Position numbers and translations under genes: made by a program | DNA from: CAVSMC01 sp963728935 | GTDB taxonomy: Bacteria; Pseudomonadota; Gammaproteobacteria; Burkholderiales; Casimicrobiaceae | Assembly (NCBI GenBank): GCA_963728935.1 | Contig: CAVSMC010000001.1 | Coordinates: 1,054,001 to 1,118,000 of the forward strand | Direction: 5' to 3' | Length of the DNA stretch: 64,000 nucleotides | Notes under the pieces: generated by a model | Told to the model about the DNA's origin: nothing | The model's input: only the letters and a program-made list of their open reading frames with translations | The model's database searches: none | Shown: piece by piece, positions 7,762 through 17,234 of the stretch | How positions within the stretch are numbered: position 1 is the stretch's first letter | Layout of the letters: the number at the start of each line of letters is the position of its first letter

Positions 7762-10569
7762 CTACACGCCCTGCCGCACCAGCGGCGCCTTCAACGCTTC
7801 GTCGAGCGTTTCCTGGATCTCGGCGAGATGCGCGCGAGCCTCCTTCGAGTACCGCGCGCTGCGCTTGGCTTGCGCAACAGAGATTTCCTGCCGCAACGTC
7901 TTCGCTTCGTCTCGCATCAGCGCGCGCGCATCGGCGGGCATCGCCGCAGCGGGCCGCAGCAACGCGCTCGCGATCCGAGATGCGTGCTCGCGCTGCAGAT
8001 TGCGGCGGAACAGATTGATGTCGCGGCCGCTCTTCAACTCGCTCCAGATCGCCGTGTGCAACGTTGTGTAGAGCTCGGAGAGCTTGATCGATTGCCGGCT
8101 GTCGTCGACGCGGCTCGCGTTGTTGACCAGGCGCTGCGCGGTCTGCTCGCTCATCAGTTGATTCAGCACGACGCGCTGCACGCCGAGCACGCGCTGGTCG
8201 ATCGCGAAGTCGAGCGGCATTTGCGCGCGGCCGAGCTCCTCGGCGTCGAGCTGGTCGTAGAACGAAACGCTCGCCTCGCGCAAGAGCTTGGGACTGATGC
8301 GGAAGCTGTCGGGCGAAAGCACTTCGCGCGTCACCAGATCGAGCGCGGCACGCTGCTTGTCCGGTGCCACCGGCATCAGCGGCGGACGCCCGGTCCCCGG
8401 GCGGTCGCGCAGCACGGTGAGGCCACCGATGTACTTGACCGCTTGCGCGGCCGATTCCTGCGCGTCGGCCAGTCCGCGAACGAGATTGCGCCGCAGCAGG
8501 CTGTAGCTTTCGCCCGCCTTGAGCTCGCGCCGTTCGGTGCGCTCGAGCAGCTCGCGCGCGAGCGCGAAGCGCTTCTGCGCGTAGCCAAGCGGATTCACCG
8601 TCAGGTCGAACTGGTTGATCTCCGGATCGAGGCCGCTGTAGAACGACGTGTCGTCCATTGCGAACGCGAGCAGCGGCTCGTTCGATCGCGCTGCGATCTT
8701 CGCGAGGCTTGCCGCCTCCTCGTCCTGCGGGATTTCCGCGTACGCGTACTCGATCGCCCAGTAGTCGTATGGCCCGAGCGTGGACATCTGGTATTCGCCC
8801 TGATGCTCGCCTTTGAGCGCGATGTTCCATGGGTTGTAATCCATCACCGAGCCGGAAAGCCCGTTCGCGCGCGTGAATTGCGGATCGGCAAGCTGCGCCT
8901 CGGTGTACACGGTCGACGCGCGGAAGTTGTGCGTGAGGCCGAGCGTGTGGCCGACCTCGTGCATCACCGTCTCCTTGACCAGCCCTGCGATGAAGCGCTC
9001 GGCGTCCTCGCTGTTCATGTCGAGATCGCCGCGCGCCTCGAGCAGCGCCATGCCGAAACCCGCTTGCTCGGCCGCGTACGCGCCGAATTCGCAGGCCATC
9101 GCGTTACGCGTGCCATCGAACGCACTTGCGATCGATGCGCTCGTCGGCGGCGGTGCGCTCGGCTGCAGCGTCTCGGCGCGCAGGTTGCGGAACACGCGCA
9201 TCCAGCTACCGTCGATCGCGATGTCGGCGTCGAGGATCTCGCCGGTGCGCGGATCGACGACGCGCGGACCGATCGCGACGAACGACGAGCGCGCGTTGGC
9301 AATCCAGCGCACGGACGCGCGATGCAGGTCGCTCGTATCGAAATCGGCGTCGTCGGGCTGTTGCTCGACGCGGATCGCGTCCTTGAAGCCGATGTGCTCG
9401 AACGCCTTGTTCCATTCGAGGATGCCCTCGCGGACCGCGGACCGATAGCGCTCCGGGATCGTGCGGTCGAGCCAGTAGACGATCGGCTGCTTCGGCTCGG
9501 ACAGCGCGGCGGTCGGATCCTTCTTCTCGAGCCGCCAGCGCTCGACGTAGCGGGTGATCGGCACGCGGGAGACGTCGTTGCTGAAATCGACGCGCTCGAT
9601 CCAGAAGTGACCGATGCGCTCGTCGACGAGTCGCGGACGCATCGGCGGCTCGGGCAGCGCTGCGAGCGTGTAATGGAAGCCGAGGAACAGGCTGCGCGGA
9701 TCGGGAACCGCCGAAGGCACCGTCGGCGCGCCCGCCAGGCTCAGCGGCGATCCCGTGGCGATGCGTCCAATCGAATAATGGGCGCTAACGTCGAAGGTCA
9801 CCATGTCCGGCTGCGCGCGGACCGTGCCGAACGACGAGTTGCGCGGATCGAATCCGTACGGCTGATGGAAGCTGCGCTCGAGCACCTGCGCAGCCGCCGG
9901 CATGTCGGTGAAGAAGAGCCCGGACGCGTCGATCAGGACCGACTTGCGCTCGGGATGCGGCTGCGAGACGACCGGCGCCGTCGCGAGCAGGCTGTCGGAG
10001 AATCCGTTGGCCACGGCGCGCGCTTGCGGCGTGTTCTCCTTCGCCGCGTACTTGACGTTCTTCGCGATCAATTGCACGGCGTTGCCGTGCCTGCGAAACG
10101 TCACGACTTCCTCGACGCCCACCGGCCAGCTCATCATGCCGCCGTACAGACGGTGCTCGCCGATTCCCTGATTGAGCGACGAGACGAGGAAATACGGCTT
10201 GTCGAACTGCGAAGGCTCGAGCTCGATCCAGACCTTGTCGTCCTTCTGCCAGAGCCTTACCAGTCCCGGCAGCTCCTTCGCGTCGCGCACGACATCGCCG
10301 AACGGGCGGGCTTGCCCGGCGATGGCCGCGGCGGCCGCCGCGGCGGCGACGCGCGCGGCGTCCGCCGGCGAGGCGCCCGGATGGCCGGCACGACCCGGTG
10401 ATTCCGCCGCAGCGGCTGCGCCTGCCGCGGCGGCCGCGGCCACGCCGGCGCTATAGCCGCCGAGACCCGGCATGGCCGCGCAACCGGCGAGCGAGACACC
10501 GAGGCTGAGCGAAAGAGCAAGTAGCGAGAAAGCGTCTCGGCGGCGCGGCGGATGTACAGGCGCAGGCAT
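7762..10569 (-). CDS. Zinc-dependent metalloprotease lipoprotein (DUF5117/DUF5118-type)
   Basis: The 935-residue protein starts at ATG 10569 (MPAPVHPPRRRDAF). It has a hydrophobic signal ending in the lipobox LAGC, so it is probably a lipidated envelope protein. An Ala-rich linker follows, then a long beta-rich region. Near residue 534 is the extended zinc motif HEVGHTLGLTHNF, with a conserved SGSVMDYNPWN turn after it. This matches the family usually annotated as zinc-dependent metalloprotease with DUF5117, DUF5118 and DUF4953 regions. It sits between miaB and phoH on the same strand, an unusual insertion in a conserved operon. In-frame codons upstream of 10569 would give no signal peptide at the N-terminus. 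Substrate is unknown. Confidence 0.85.
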   Translation of the reverse strand: MPAPVHPPRRRDAFSLLALSLSLGVSLAGCAAMPGLGGYSAGVAAAAAAGAAAAAESPGRAGHPGASPADAARVAAAAAAAAIAGQARPFGDVVRDAKELPGLVRLWQKDDKVWIELEPSQFDKPYFLVSSLNQGIGEHRLYGGMMSWPVGVEEVVTFRRHGNAVQLIAKNVKYAAKENTPQARAVANGFSDSLLATAPVVSQPHPERKSVLIDASGLFFTDMPAAAQVLERSFHQPYGFDPRNSSFGTVRAQPDMVTFDVSAHYSIGRIATGSPLSLAGAPTVPSAVPDPRSLFLGFHYTLAALPEPPMRPRLVDERIGHFWIERVDFSNDVSRVPITRYVERWRLEKKDPTAALSEPKQPIVYWLDRTIPERYRSAVREGILEWNKAFEHIGFKDAIRVEQQPDDADFDTSDLHRASVRWIANARSSFVAIGPRVVDPRTGEILDADIAIDGSWMRVFRNLRAETLQPSAPPPTSASIASAFDGTRNAMACEFGAYAAEQAGFGMALLEARGDLDMNSEDAERFIAGLVKETVMHEVGHTLGLTHNFRASTVYTEAQLADPQFTRANGLSGSVMDYNPWNIALKGEHQGEYQMSTLGPYDYWAIEYAYAEIPQDEEAASLAKIAARSNEPLLAFAMDDTSFYSGLDPEINQFDLTVNPLGYAQKRFALARELLERTERRELKAGESYSLLRRNLVRGLADAQESAAQAVKYIGGLTVLRDRPGTGRPPLMPVAPDKQRAALDLVTREVLSPDSFRISPKLLREASVSFYDQLDAEELGRAQMPLDFAIDQRVLGVQRVVLNQLMSEQTAQRLVNNASRVDDSRQSIKLSELYTTLHTAIWSELKSGRDINLFRRNLQREHASRIASALLRPAAAMPADARALMRDEAKTLRQEISVAQAKRSARYSKEARAHLAEIQETLDEALKAPLVRQGV

Positions 10570-10641
10570 GGATCCCTCGGTAAGGCGTATATCGCGATGG
10601 GCGATCGATGGACAGCGACCGTCGCGACGCGTTTCCAAAAA

Positions 10642-11991
10642 TTACACTATTTCTTTCGCCGCTGGGAGAGCTATTTCACCCCGGAGCGAATGCGGATATG
10701 CAGCAGTAATGTACAAGTCGACATACGTGTCGATCAGTGTCTCGTCGCCGGCGAAGTTGACGACGCGGTTGTTCTCGGTCCGCGCGGCCAACTCGCGCGG
10801 ATTCCTCGCCGATCGGCCGGTGACGAGAACCCGCTCCCGTTTGCCCACCATGGCCTCGCTACAGGCGCGGTATTGGCGGTCGAGCACGGCGTTCAACCGC
10901 GTTAGCCGCGCCTGTTGCTCGTCGGGCGGAACGGGTTCGGCGAGCTCGGCTGCGGGTGTTCCCGGCCGCGCGCTGTACGCGAAGGAGAAGGCGCCGTCGA
11001 ATTCGACGCGTTCGGCGAGATCGAGCGTACGCGCGAAATCGTCGTCGCTTTCGCCGGGAAAACCGACGATGAAATCGGACGTGAGCGAAAGCTGCGGCCT
11101 CACCGCGCGAAGCCTGCGCGCGATCGACTTGTACTCGAGCACCGAGTAGCCGCGCTTCATCGCGGCGAGCACGCGGTCGGCGCCGGACTGCACCGGCAGA
11201 TGCAGGTGCGAGACGACCTTTTCGAGGTTCGCGTAGACGTCGATCAGCCGCTGCGTCATTTCTTTCGGATGCGACGTCGTGTAGCGAATGCGCTCGATGC
11301 CGGGAATCTCGGCGACGTACTCGAGCAGCGTGGCGAAATCAGCGGTCTCGCCGCGCTCGACCATCGGCGCGCGATACGCGTTGACGTTCTGCCCGAGCAG
11401 CGTCACTTCCTTGACGCCGTGGTCGGCGAGATCCGCGATCTCGGTGAGCACGTCGTCGAACGGTCGCGACACTTCCTCGCCGCGCGTATACGGCACCACG
11501 CAGAACGTGCAGTACTTGCTGCAGCCCTCCATGACGGAGACGAACGCGCTCGCGCCGTCGACGCGCGGTGGCGGCAGGTGGTCGAACTTCTCCACCTCCG
11601 GAAAGCTCACGTCGACTTGCGCTTCGCCGCTCGAACGGCGTGCGCGGATCATCGCCGGCAGCCGGTGCAGCGTCTGCGGGCCGAACACGACGTCGACATA
11701 CGGCGCCCGGCGCACGATGCCGGCGCCTTCCTGGCTCGCGACGCAGCCGCCCACACCGATGATCAGGTCGGGACGCGCGGCCTTCAGCGCGCGCACGCGA
11801 CCCAGATCGTGGAAGACGCGCTCCTGCGCCTTCTCGCGCACCGAGCACGTGTTGAAGACGATGACGTCGGCGTCGTCGGGACGCTCGGTCAGCGCGAGAC
11901 CCTCGGCGTCGGCGAGCACGTCGGCGATCTTCGCCGAGTCGTACTCGTTCATCTGGCACCCGAAAGTGCGAATAAAGAGCTTACGGGACAC
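10642..11991 (-). CDS. miaB: tRNA-2-methylthio-N6-dimethylallyladenosine synthase MiaB
   Basis: This radical-SAM methylthiotransferase has the N-terminal cluster site FIRTFGCQMNEYDSAK, further Cys residues at NTCSVRE and GVGGCVASQ, the radical-SAM motif CSKYCTFC, and a C-terminal TRAM domain. It modifies A37 of tRNAs reading UNN codons. Two GTG codons are available at 12000 and 11991. The second is preferred because GAGGTG precedes it at good spacing and it yields MSRKLFIRTFGCQ. A TATAAT box lies on this strand at 12060-12055. The next gene starts 72 nt downstream. Confidence 0.95.
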   Translation of the reverse strand: MSRKLFIRTFGCQMNEYDSAKIADVLADAEGLALTERPDDADVIVFNTCSVREKAQERVFHDLGRVRALKAARPDLIIGVGGCVASQEGAGIVRRAPYVDVVFGPQTLHRLPAMIRARRSSGEAQVDVSFPEVEKFDHLPPPRVDGASAFVSVMEGCSKYCTFCVVPYTRGEEVSRPFDDVLTEIADLADHGVKEVTLLGQNVNAYRAPMVERGETADFATLLEYVAEIPGIERIRYTTSHPKEMTQRLIDVYANLEKVVSHLHLPVQSGADRVLAAMKRGYSVLEYKSIARRLRAVRPQLSLTSDFIVGFPGESDDDFARTLDLAERVEFDGAFSFAYSARPGTPAAELAEPVPPDEQQARLTRLNAVLDRQYRACSEAMVGKRERVLVTGRSARNPRELAARTENNRVVNFAGDETLIDTYVDLYITAAYPHSLRGEIALPAAKEIV

Positions 11992-12049
11992 TGGTTTCAC
12001 CTCGGGTCCGGCTTTATCCGGGGGAGGCGGTTCGGTCGTGAAAAAAGAG

Positions 12050-12062
12050 CGCGGATTATACC
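12050..12062 (-). promoter_or_regulatory. Probable -10 element for the miaB operon
   Basis: On the minus strand the sequence GGGTATAATCC contains a perfect TATAAT at 12060-12055, about 65 bp upstream of the miaB start. No good -35 hexamer is seen 16-18 bp upstream, so the assignment rests on the -10 and position only. Confidence 0.45.
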
Positions 12063-12227
12063 CACCGCCGGTCCCCAGCCCGCGTTGAGAAAAGTCAAGG
12101 TCGCGACGCGAGCGGCGAGGTCGGATCCGGGCGCGCAGCGCCGATCCCGTGTGAGCAACGGCGAGTCGGCGCTAGCGGCCGACGACGCGACGTCGCCAAC
12201 GCTCGACCGTCACGGAGGCCGCCGACG

Positions 12228-12256
12228 TTGGCCGACGCCACGTTCGGCGGTAGAAT
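12228..12256 (+). promoter_or_regulatory. Sigma-70-like promoter of the btuB riboswitch transcript
   Basis: TTGGCC (12228-12233) and TAGAAT (12251-12256) are separated by exactly 17 bp. The predicted transcription start falls at about 12263, just before the first conserved riboswitch base. The fit between promoter and aptamer start supports both calls. Confidence 0.65.
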
Positions 12257-12261
12257 TTGCG

Positions 12262-12476
12262 CTGCAGGTGTCCGTCGCGAATTCCTCGCGGCGGGTGAAA
12301 CGGGAATGCGGTGCCGCGCGCTTGCCATTCGCGCGCCACGCCGCGGCTGCCCCCGCAACGGTAGGCCAGTGCGGGCCGCTCCAACCACGCCACTGTTCGC
12401 GCTCGACCGCGAGCGGGAAGGCGGAGCGGCCAAGACTGGCGAGCCCGGAGACCGGCCTGCACACCGGTGCGCGGCT
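12262..12476 (+). promoter_or_regulatory. Cobalamin (B12) riboswitch
   Basis: All main consensus segments appear in order: an AGGTG start at 12266, GTGAAACGGGAATGCGGTG at 12294-12312, GCTGCCCCCGCAACGGTA at 12346-12363, a CACTG / GCGGGAAGG region near 12391-12422, and the B12 box AGCCCGGAGACCGGCC at 12442-12457. It lies about 95 nt upstream of the btuB ATG. Adenosylcobalamin binding is expected to reduce btuB/btuF expression by hiding the ribosome-binding region or by early termination. Confidence 0.95.
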
Positions 12477-12570
12477 TGGACGCGTACCGGACGAGCACGC
12501 GGCGCGTCCGACTCGTGCGCCGATCCTCGATCCGCCGTGCGGGTGGCATGGCGAACGCGGAGTCGCCGTC

Positions 12571-14457
12571 ATGCGCTTGCTTGCCTGCTCCTCGCGACGC
12601 CTGGGGGCCGTTGTGCTCGCGCTTCTGCCCGCGCTCGCTCCTGTAACGGCTCTTTGCCAGACACAACTCGCCGCAGCCGCGCTTCCTCCGCTGGTCGTCA
12701 CCGCTTCGCGCAGCGAGCAGCCGCTGACCGACCTTCTCGCCGACGTCACGGTGATCGGGCCCGACGAGATCGCCCGCGCCGGCGCGCAGGCAGTGCTCGA
12801 CCTGCTGCAACGTCAGCCGGGTGTCGAGGTCATTCGTAACGGCGGCCCCGGCGGCGTGTCGGGCGTCTTCCTGCGCGGCGCGAACGCAGCGCAGACGCTG
12901 GTGCTGATCGACGGTGTGCGCGTCGGCTCGTCGTCGACCGGCGCCGCGACGCTCGAAGCGATTCCGCTGGAGCAGATCGATCACATCGAGATCCTGCGCG
13001 GACCCGCATCGTCGCTGTACGGCGCCGACGCGATCGGCGGCGTGATCCAGATCTTCACGCGCCGCGGCGGGCCGGCGTTCGCGGCGAACGCAAGCGCAGG
13101 CGGCGGAACCTATGGCACCTGGACCGCGAGCGGCGGCGCGGGCGGAACCGCCGGTCCGGTGTCCTACGCGGTCCAGATCGGTGCGCGCGCGAGCGACGGG
13201 TTCAATGCGATCGTCGATCCGACGAGCTTCGCGTTCAATCCCGACCGCGATGGCTACTCGAGCGTCAACGCGAGCGCAAACGTGTCGGCGCAGTGGGCGC
13301 CGGGGCAGTCGGTCGAGGCGCGGTATCTGCGCAACCGGCTCGATGCGCAATTCGACTTGGACCCCGACTTCGACGATCGCACGATCACCGTCGTCGAAAC
13401 GTGGCAGGTCGCAAGCCGCAACGCGGTGACGCCGTATTGGAAGTCGCTGCTTGCCGCGTCCGATGCCATCGACGACAGCGTGTCGAAGGGCGCGTTCGGC
13501 GATTTTCCGTTCCGCACGACGCAGCGCCAGTACACGTGGCAGAACGAGCTCGCGCTCGCGCAGTTCACGCCGGTGCCGGGCGCGCTGACCGCAGGCTACG
13601 AGCGGCGCGAGGAGCGGGTCGCGGGCGATTCCGGATTCGCGGTCACATCGCGCGATACCGACGCCGTGTTCGCGATCTATCGGCTCGCACGCGATGCGCA
13701 TACGCTGCAGGCCAACCTGCGCCACGACGAGTCGACGCAGTTCGGCGGCCGCACGACCGGCACGATTGCCTACGGCTACCGCATCTCGCCCGAATGGCGC
13801 GTGAACGCAAGCTATGGCACCGGCTTCAAGCCGCCGACGTTCAACGACTTGTACTTTCCGGGCTTCTCCAATCCCGCGCTCGCCCCTGAAACGTCGCGCA
13901 GCGTCGAAGGCGGCGTGCATTGGGCCCGCACGATCGCGGTCGCGGGCTCGAGCACGGCGATCGAAGCGCGCGCGGTCGTCTACCGCAACCGCGTGCGCGA
14001 TCTGATCGTGTTCCAGTGCGACGCCGACTTCAACTGCGCGCCGCAGAACGTCGCGCGCGCCACGCTGGAAGGCGTGAGCCTTACGGCCGAGCTGCGCGTC
14101 GACTCCGGCACGACTCTCGGCGCGTCGCTCGATCTCGCGTCGCCGAAGGACGAGGACAGCGGCAGGCTGTTGCCCCGACGCGCGCGCCAGCACGGTACGC
14201 TCGACGTCGGACACCGGCTCGGCCCGGTACGCGTCGGTGCGGAGGTCGTCGCGTCGTCGCACCGATTCGACGACGCCGCCAATACCGTGCGCCTCGCGGG
14301 TTACGCGATCGTCAATCTCACCGCCGAATGGCAGTTGAACCCGAGGCTCAGCGCGTTCGTGCGCGCAGACAACATTTTCGACCGCGACTACGAGCTTGCG
14401 GCGGACTTCTCGACCGGTGGCGCGACGGTTTTTGGCGGCTTTCGATGGCGGCTTTGA
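12571..14457 (+). CDS. btuB: TonB-dependent vitamin B12 receptor
   Basis: The 628-residue outer-membrane receptor starts at ATG 12571 (MRLLACSSRRLGAVVLALL) with a signal peptide ending near ALCQ. A TonB-box-like LPPLVVTASRSEQP follows, then a plug domain with VLDLLQRQPGVEVI and EILRGPASSLYGADAIGGVI, and a beta-barrel that ends in a C-terminal aromatic strand (FGGFRWRL). Control by the cobalamin riboswitch immediately upstream identifies the substrate as B12 or related corrinoids. The last 13 nt overlap btuF in another frame. Confidence 0.93.
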   Translation: MRLLACSSRRLGAVVLALLPALAPVTALCQTQLAAAALPPLVVTASRSEQPLTDLLADVTVIGPDEIARAGAQAVLDLLQRQPGVEVIRNGGPGGVSGVFLRGANAAQTLVLIDGVRVGSSSTGAATLEAIPLEQIDHIEILRGPASSLYGADAIGGVIQIFTRRGGPAFAANASAGGGTYGTWTASGGAGGTAGPVSYAVQIGARASDGFNAIVDPTSFAFNPDRDGYSSVNASANVSAQWAPGQSVEARYLRNRLDAQFDLDPDFDDRTITVVETWQVASRNAVTPYWKSLLAASDAIDDSVSKGAFGDFPFRTTQRQYTWQNELALAQFTPVPGALTAGYERREERVAGDSGFAVTSRDTDAVFAIYRLARDAHTLQANLRHDESTQFGGRTTGTIAYGYRISPEWRVNASYGTGFKPPTFNDLYFPGFSNPALAPETSRSVEGGVHWARTIAVAGSSTAIEARAVVYRNRVRDLIVFQCDADFNCAPQNVARATLEGVSLTAELRVDSGTTLGASLDLASPKDEDSGRLLPRRARQHGTLDVGHRLGPVRVGAEVVASSHRFDDAANTVRLAGYAIVNLTAEWQLNPRLSAFVRADNIFDRDYELAADFSTGGATVFGGFRWRL

Positions 14458-15350
14458 AGCTCGTCGGCTTCGCGATGATCGCCGCGGCGATGCTCGCAAG
14501 CGCGTCCGCGGCCGCCGCGATCAGCGTCGTCGACGATAACGGCGTAACCGTTTCGCTCGCGGTGCCCGCGCGGCGGATCGTGAGCCTCGCGCCGCACGCG
14601 ACCGAGCTCGTGTTCGCCGCCGGCGCAGGGGATCGTCTGGTCGGTGTGGTTGCAAGGTCCGACTGGCCGGCGGCTGCGCGCGCGCTGCCGCGCATCGGCG
14701 ACGTGCACGCGCTCGATCTGGAGCGCGTGATTGCACTCAAGCCCGATCTCGTCGTGACGTGGCCGTACACGACGCCGGCGCAGGTCGATCAGTTGCGCGC
14801 GCAAGGCATCGCCGCGCTGATGACCGATCCGGCGACGATCGACGGCGTCGCGGTCGCGCTCGAGCGCATCGGCACTCTGGCCGGAACCGACGCCATCGCA
14901 CGCAAGGCCGCGTCGGCGTTTCGCGAGGGACTTGCCCGCGTGCGCACGGCGCGCGGTCAGGCGCGGCGCATCCGGGTGTTCTACGAGATCTGGGACTCGC
15001 CGGTGTACACGATCGGCGGACGCCACCTGATCACGCAGGCGCTCGACGTCTGCGCTGCGGACAACGTATTCGCATCGCTCACCACGCCGGCGCCCGCCGT
15101 CACCGTCGAGGGGGTCCTCGCTGCGGCACCCGATGCGATCATCGCCGCCACCGACGGCGCCGTCGCGCCGGAGTGGCTGGGCGCGTGGCGACGGTGGCCT
15201 CAGCTGCCGGCAACGCGATACGGCAATTTCGCAACCGTCGACGCGAATCTGCTGCATCGGCCCGGTCCGCGCTTCGTCGAAGGAGTCGAAGCGCTGTGCG
15301 TCGCGATCGATGCCGCGCGTGCGCGGATGGCGGCATCGATGCCGAAATGA
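14445..15350 (+). CDS. btuF: Cobalamin ABC transporter substrate-binding protein
   Basis: The 301-residue periplasmic protein has a signal peptide (MAALKLVGFAMIAAAMLASA, cleaved near SAAAA) and a class III binding-protein fold: ARRIVSLAPHATELVFAAGA, a GVVARSDWP strand, and DLERVIALKPDLVVTWPY. This matches BtuF-type corrinoid binders. ATG 14445 lies inside the end of btuB, indicating translational coupling under the same riboswitch. The cognate ATPase and permease are encoded convergently just downstream on the opposite strand. Confidence 0.9.
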   Translation: MAALKLVGFAMIAAAMLASASAAAAISVVDDNGVTVSLAVPARRIVSLAPHATELVFAAGAGDRLVGVVARSDWPAAARALPRIGDVHALDLERVIALKPDLVVTWPYTTPAQVDQLRAQGIAALMTDPATIDGVAVALERIGTLAGTDAIARKAASAFREGLARVRTARGQARRIRVFYEIWDSPVYTIGGRHLITQALDVCAADNVFASLTTPAPAVTVEGVLAAAPDAIIAATDGAVAPEWLGAWRRWPQLPATRYGNFATVDANLLHRPGPRFVEGVEALCVAIDAARARMAASMPK

Positions 15351-15353
15351 CCG

Positions 15354-16184
15354 TCACTGCGGCACGAACACGCGTGTCCTGCCCGTGCCGACTGCGGTCA
15401 ACCGATGCGCGAACAGCGCAGAGAGCGCGTCCTCGGTGAGAATCGCCTGAACGGGGCCGCTGGTTGCGCGCCCGCCGCCCATTGCGATCGCATGGTCGGC
15501 ATAACGCAGCGCGAGATGCAAGTCGTGCAGCACCATGACGAGCGCCTTGCCGCGCTCGCGCGCGAGCGCCGCGAGCACGTCGAGCACCGCGATCTGCTGG
15601 CCGAGGTCGAGATGCGACGACGGTTCGTCGAGCAACAGCAGCGCGGGATCCTGCGCGAGCAGCGCGGCGAGCGCGACGCGGCGGCGCTCGCCGCCCGACA
15701 GCGTGCGCACGTCGCGCGTGGCGAGCGCGTCGAGGCCGAATGCCGTCAGCGCTGCGCGTGCGGCGTCGAAATCGGCGGCCGATTCCCATCGCCAGCGCGC
15801 AAGATGCGGATGGCGGCCGACGAGAACCGTCTCGAGGACGCTCGCCGGAAAGAAGTCGACGCTGTCCTGCGGAAGATAGCCGCGCTCCAGTGCACGTTGG
15901 CGCGGCGATAACGACTGCAGCGCTCGGCCGCGGTACGCAATCGTGCCCGCCGAGGGTGGGCGCAGGCCCGCCATCGTCGCGATCAGCGTCGTTTTGCCGG
16001 CGCCGTTCGGTCCGACGATCGCCCAGATTTCGCCGCGACCGATGTCGACGTCGAGATCGCGGCACAGCGTGCGCCTCGCGACGTCGAGCACGATGCCGCG
16101 CACGGACAGGCGCGGCGCAGCGCTCGTCGCACCGCGTTGCGCCACGCTCGTCTCGATCAACTGCCGCTCCTCGTCAGCAGCCAC
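15354..16184 (-). CDS. btuD: FecCD-type ABC transporter ATPase, probable cobalamin importer
   Basis: The 276-residue protein has Walker A (GPNGAGKTT), a Q-loop region (GYLPQD), signature LSGGERRR, Walker B (LLLLDEPSSHLDL) and the H-loop MVLHDLHLA. It belongs to the iron-siderophore/B12 import class. The GTG at 16184 lies within the permease gene (28-nt overlap), so the two are co-translated. Its stop lies 3 nt from the btuF stop on the opposite strand. B12 is inferred from the neighbourhood; a siderophore or haem substrate is the alternative. Confidence 0.88.
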   Translation of the reverse strand: MAADEERQLIETSVAQRGATSAAPRLSVRGIVLDVARRTLCRDLDVDIGRGEIWAIVGPNGAGKTTLIATMAGLRPPSAGTIAYRGRALQSLSPRQRALERGYLPQDSVDFFPASVLETVLVGRHPHLARWRWESAADFDAARAALTAFGLDALATRDVRTLSGGERRRVALAALLAQDPALLLLDEPSSHLDLGQQIAVLDVLAALARERGKALVMVLHDLHLALRYADHAIAMGGGRATSGPVQAILTEDALSALFAHRLTAVGTGRTRVFVPQ

Positions 16185-17164
16185 AGGAACACCGGCACGC
16201 CGATCAGCGCGGTGACAACGCCCACCGGCAATTGCACCGGCGCGGCGACGGTTCGGGCGAGCGTATCGGCGAGCACGAGCAGCGCACCGCCGCCGAGCGC
16301 CGCCGCCGGCAGCAGCAGACGCTGATCGTTACCGACCACCAGACGAAGCGCATGCGGAACGACGAGACCGACGAACGCGACGCTGCCGGCGGTCGTGACC
16401 GCGACGGCGGTCGCGAACGCGGCGGTGACGTGCGCGGCGAACGTCAAGCGAGCCACGGCGACGCCGAGCGCGGCGGCGGTGTCTTCGCCGCGCGCGAGCA
16501 CGTTCATGTCGCGTGCGAAAGCGAGCGCGGCGATTGCCGCGATTGCGAGCGCGATCATCGCGGGCGTGGCCGATGTTGCCGTCGAGAGATCGCCGATCAG
16601 CCAGAACAGCATTCCCTTCACCTGCGCGTCGGGCGCGAGCGCGAGCATCAACGCGATCAGTGCGCCCCATCCCGCGGCGATCACCGCGCCGGTCAACAGC
16701 AACCGCGTCGCCGTCCATGGCGTGCGGTCGCCGCGCGCGCGCGACAGACCGAATACGAGCAGCGTCGATACCAGCGCGCCGCCGAACGCCGCCGGAGCCG
16801 CGATCGCGGTTGCACCGGCGAGCATCGCCGCGAGCGCCGCAGCGGCGGCGCCGCCCGATAGTCCTAACACGTACGGATCAGCGAGCGGATTGCGCAGCAG
16901 CACCTGCATCAGCGCGCCGGCGAGCGCGAGCAGGCCGCCGGTGGCGAACGCCGCCAGCGCACGCGGCAACCGCAATTCGCGCACGATCGCGGCGTCGATG
17001 CCTTCGCCGCCGCTCAAAGCGCGCACGACGGACGTCGAATCGAGCGCGACGCTGCCGACAGCGAGCGCGATTGCAATCGCCGCAAGTCCGACGCCGGCGA
17101 GCACGGCGAGCGTTACCGCGATGCGCGCCGGCGTGACGGGGGTGGCGAACGCTATCGTGTGCAT
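16157..17164 (-). CDS. btuC: FecCD-type ABC transporter permease, probable cobalamin importer
   Basis: The 335-residue inner-membrane protein has about nine to ten hydrophobic segments. It contains the FecCD hallmarks LRLPRALAAFATGGLLALAG and GLSGGAAAAALAAML, and GLVVPHALRLVVGNDQR near the C-terminus, the segment that couples to the ATPase. The start at ATG 17164 (MHTIAFATPVTPAR) is preferred over upstream in-frame codons because the hydrophobic N-terminal segment follows directly. It is transcribed away from greB and toward the ATPase. Together with BtuB and BtuF it would complete a corrinoid uptake route. Confidence 0.88.
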   Translation of the reverse strand: MHTIAFATPVTPARIAVTLAVLAGVGLAAIAIALAVGSVALDSTSVVRALSGGEGIDAAIVRELRLPRALAAFATGGLLALAGALMQVLLRNPLADPYVLGLSGGAAAAALAAMLAGATAIAAPAAFGGALVSTLLVFGLSRARGDRTPWTATRLLLTGAVIAAGWGALIALMLALAPDAQVKGMLFWLIGDLSTATSATPAMIALAIAAIAALAFARDMNVLARGEDTAAALGVAVARLTFAAHVTAAFATAVAVTTAGSVAFVGLVVPHALRLVVGNDQRLLLPAAALGGGALLVLADTLARTVAAPVQLPVGVVTALIGVPVFLWLLTRSGS

Positions 17165-17234
17165 GCGTTCGGAGTATAGCGGCGTTGCGCAGCCCCGGTC
17201 GGCGATCCCGAGCAAGAGTCTATAATCGCGAAGC

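Noticed and set aside
6139..10401. Plus-strand open frame of about 1400 codons opposite ybeY, phoH and the metalloprotease
   Set aside because: The translation is Arg/His/Asp-rich without domains, a shadow typical of GC-rich DNA. The minus strand carries recognised genes throughout.
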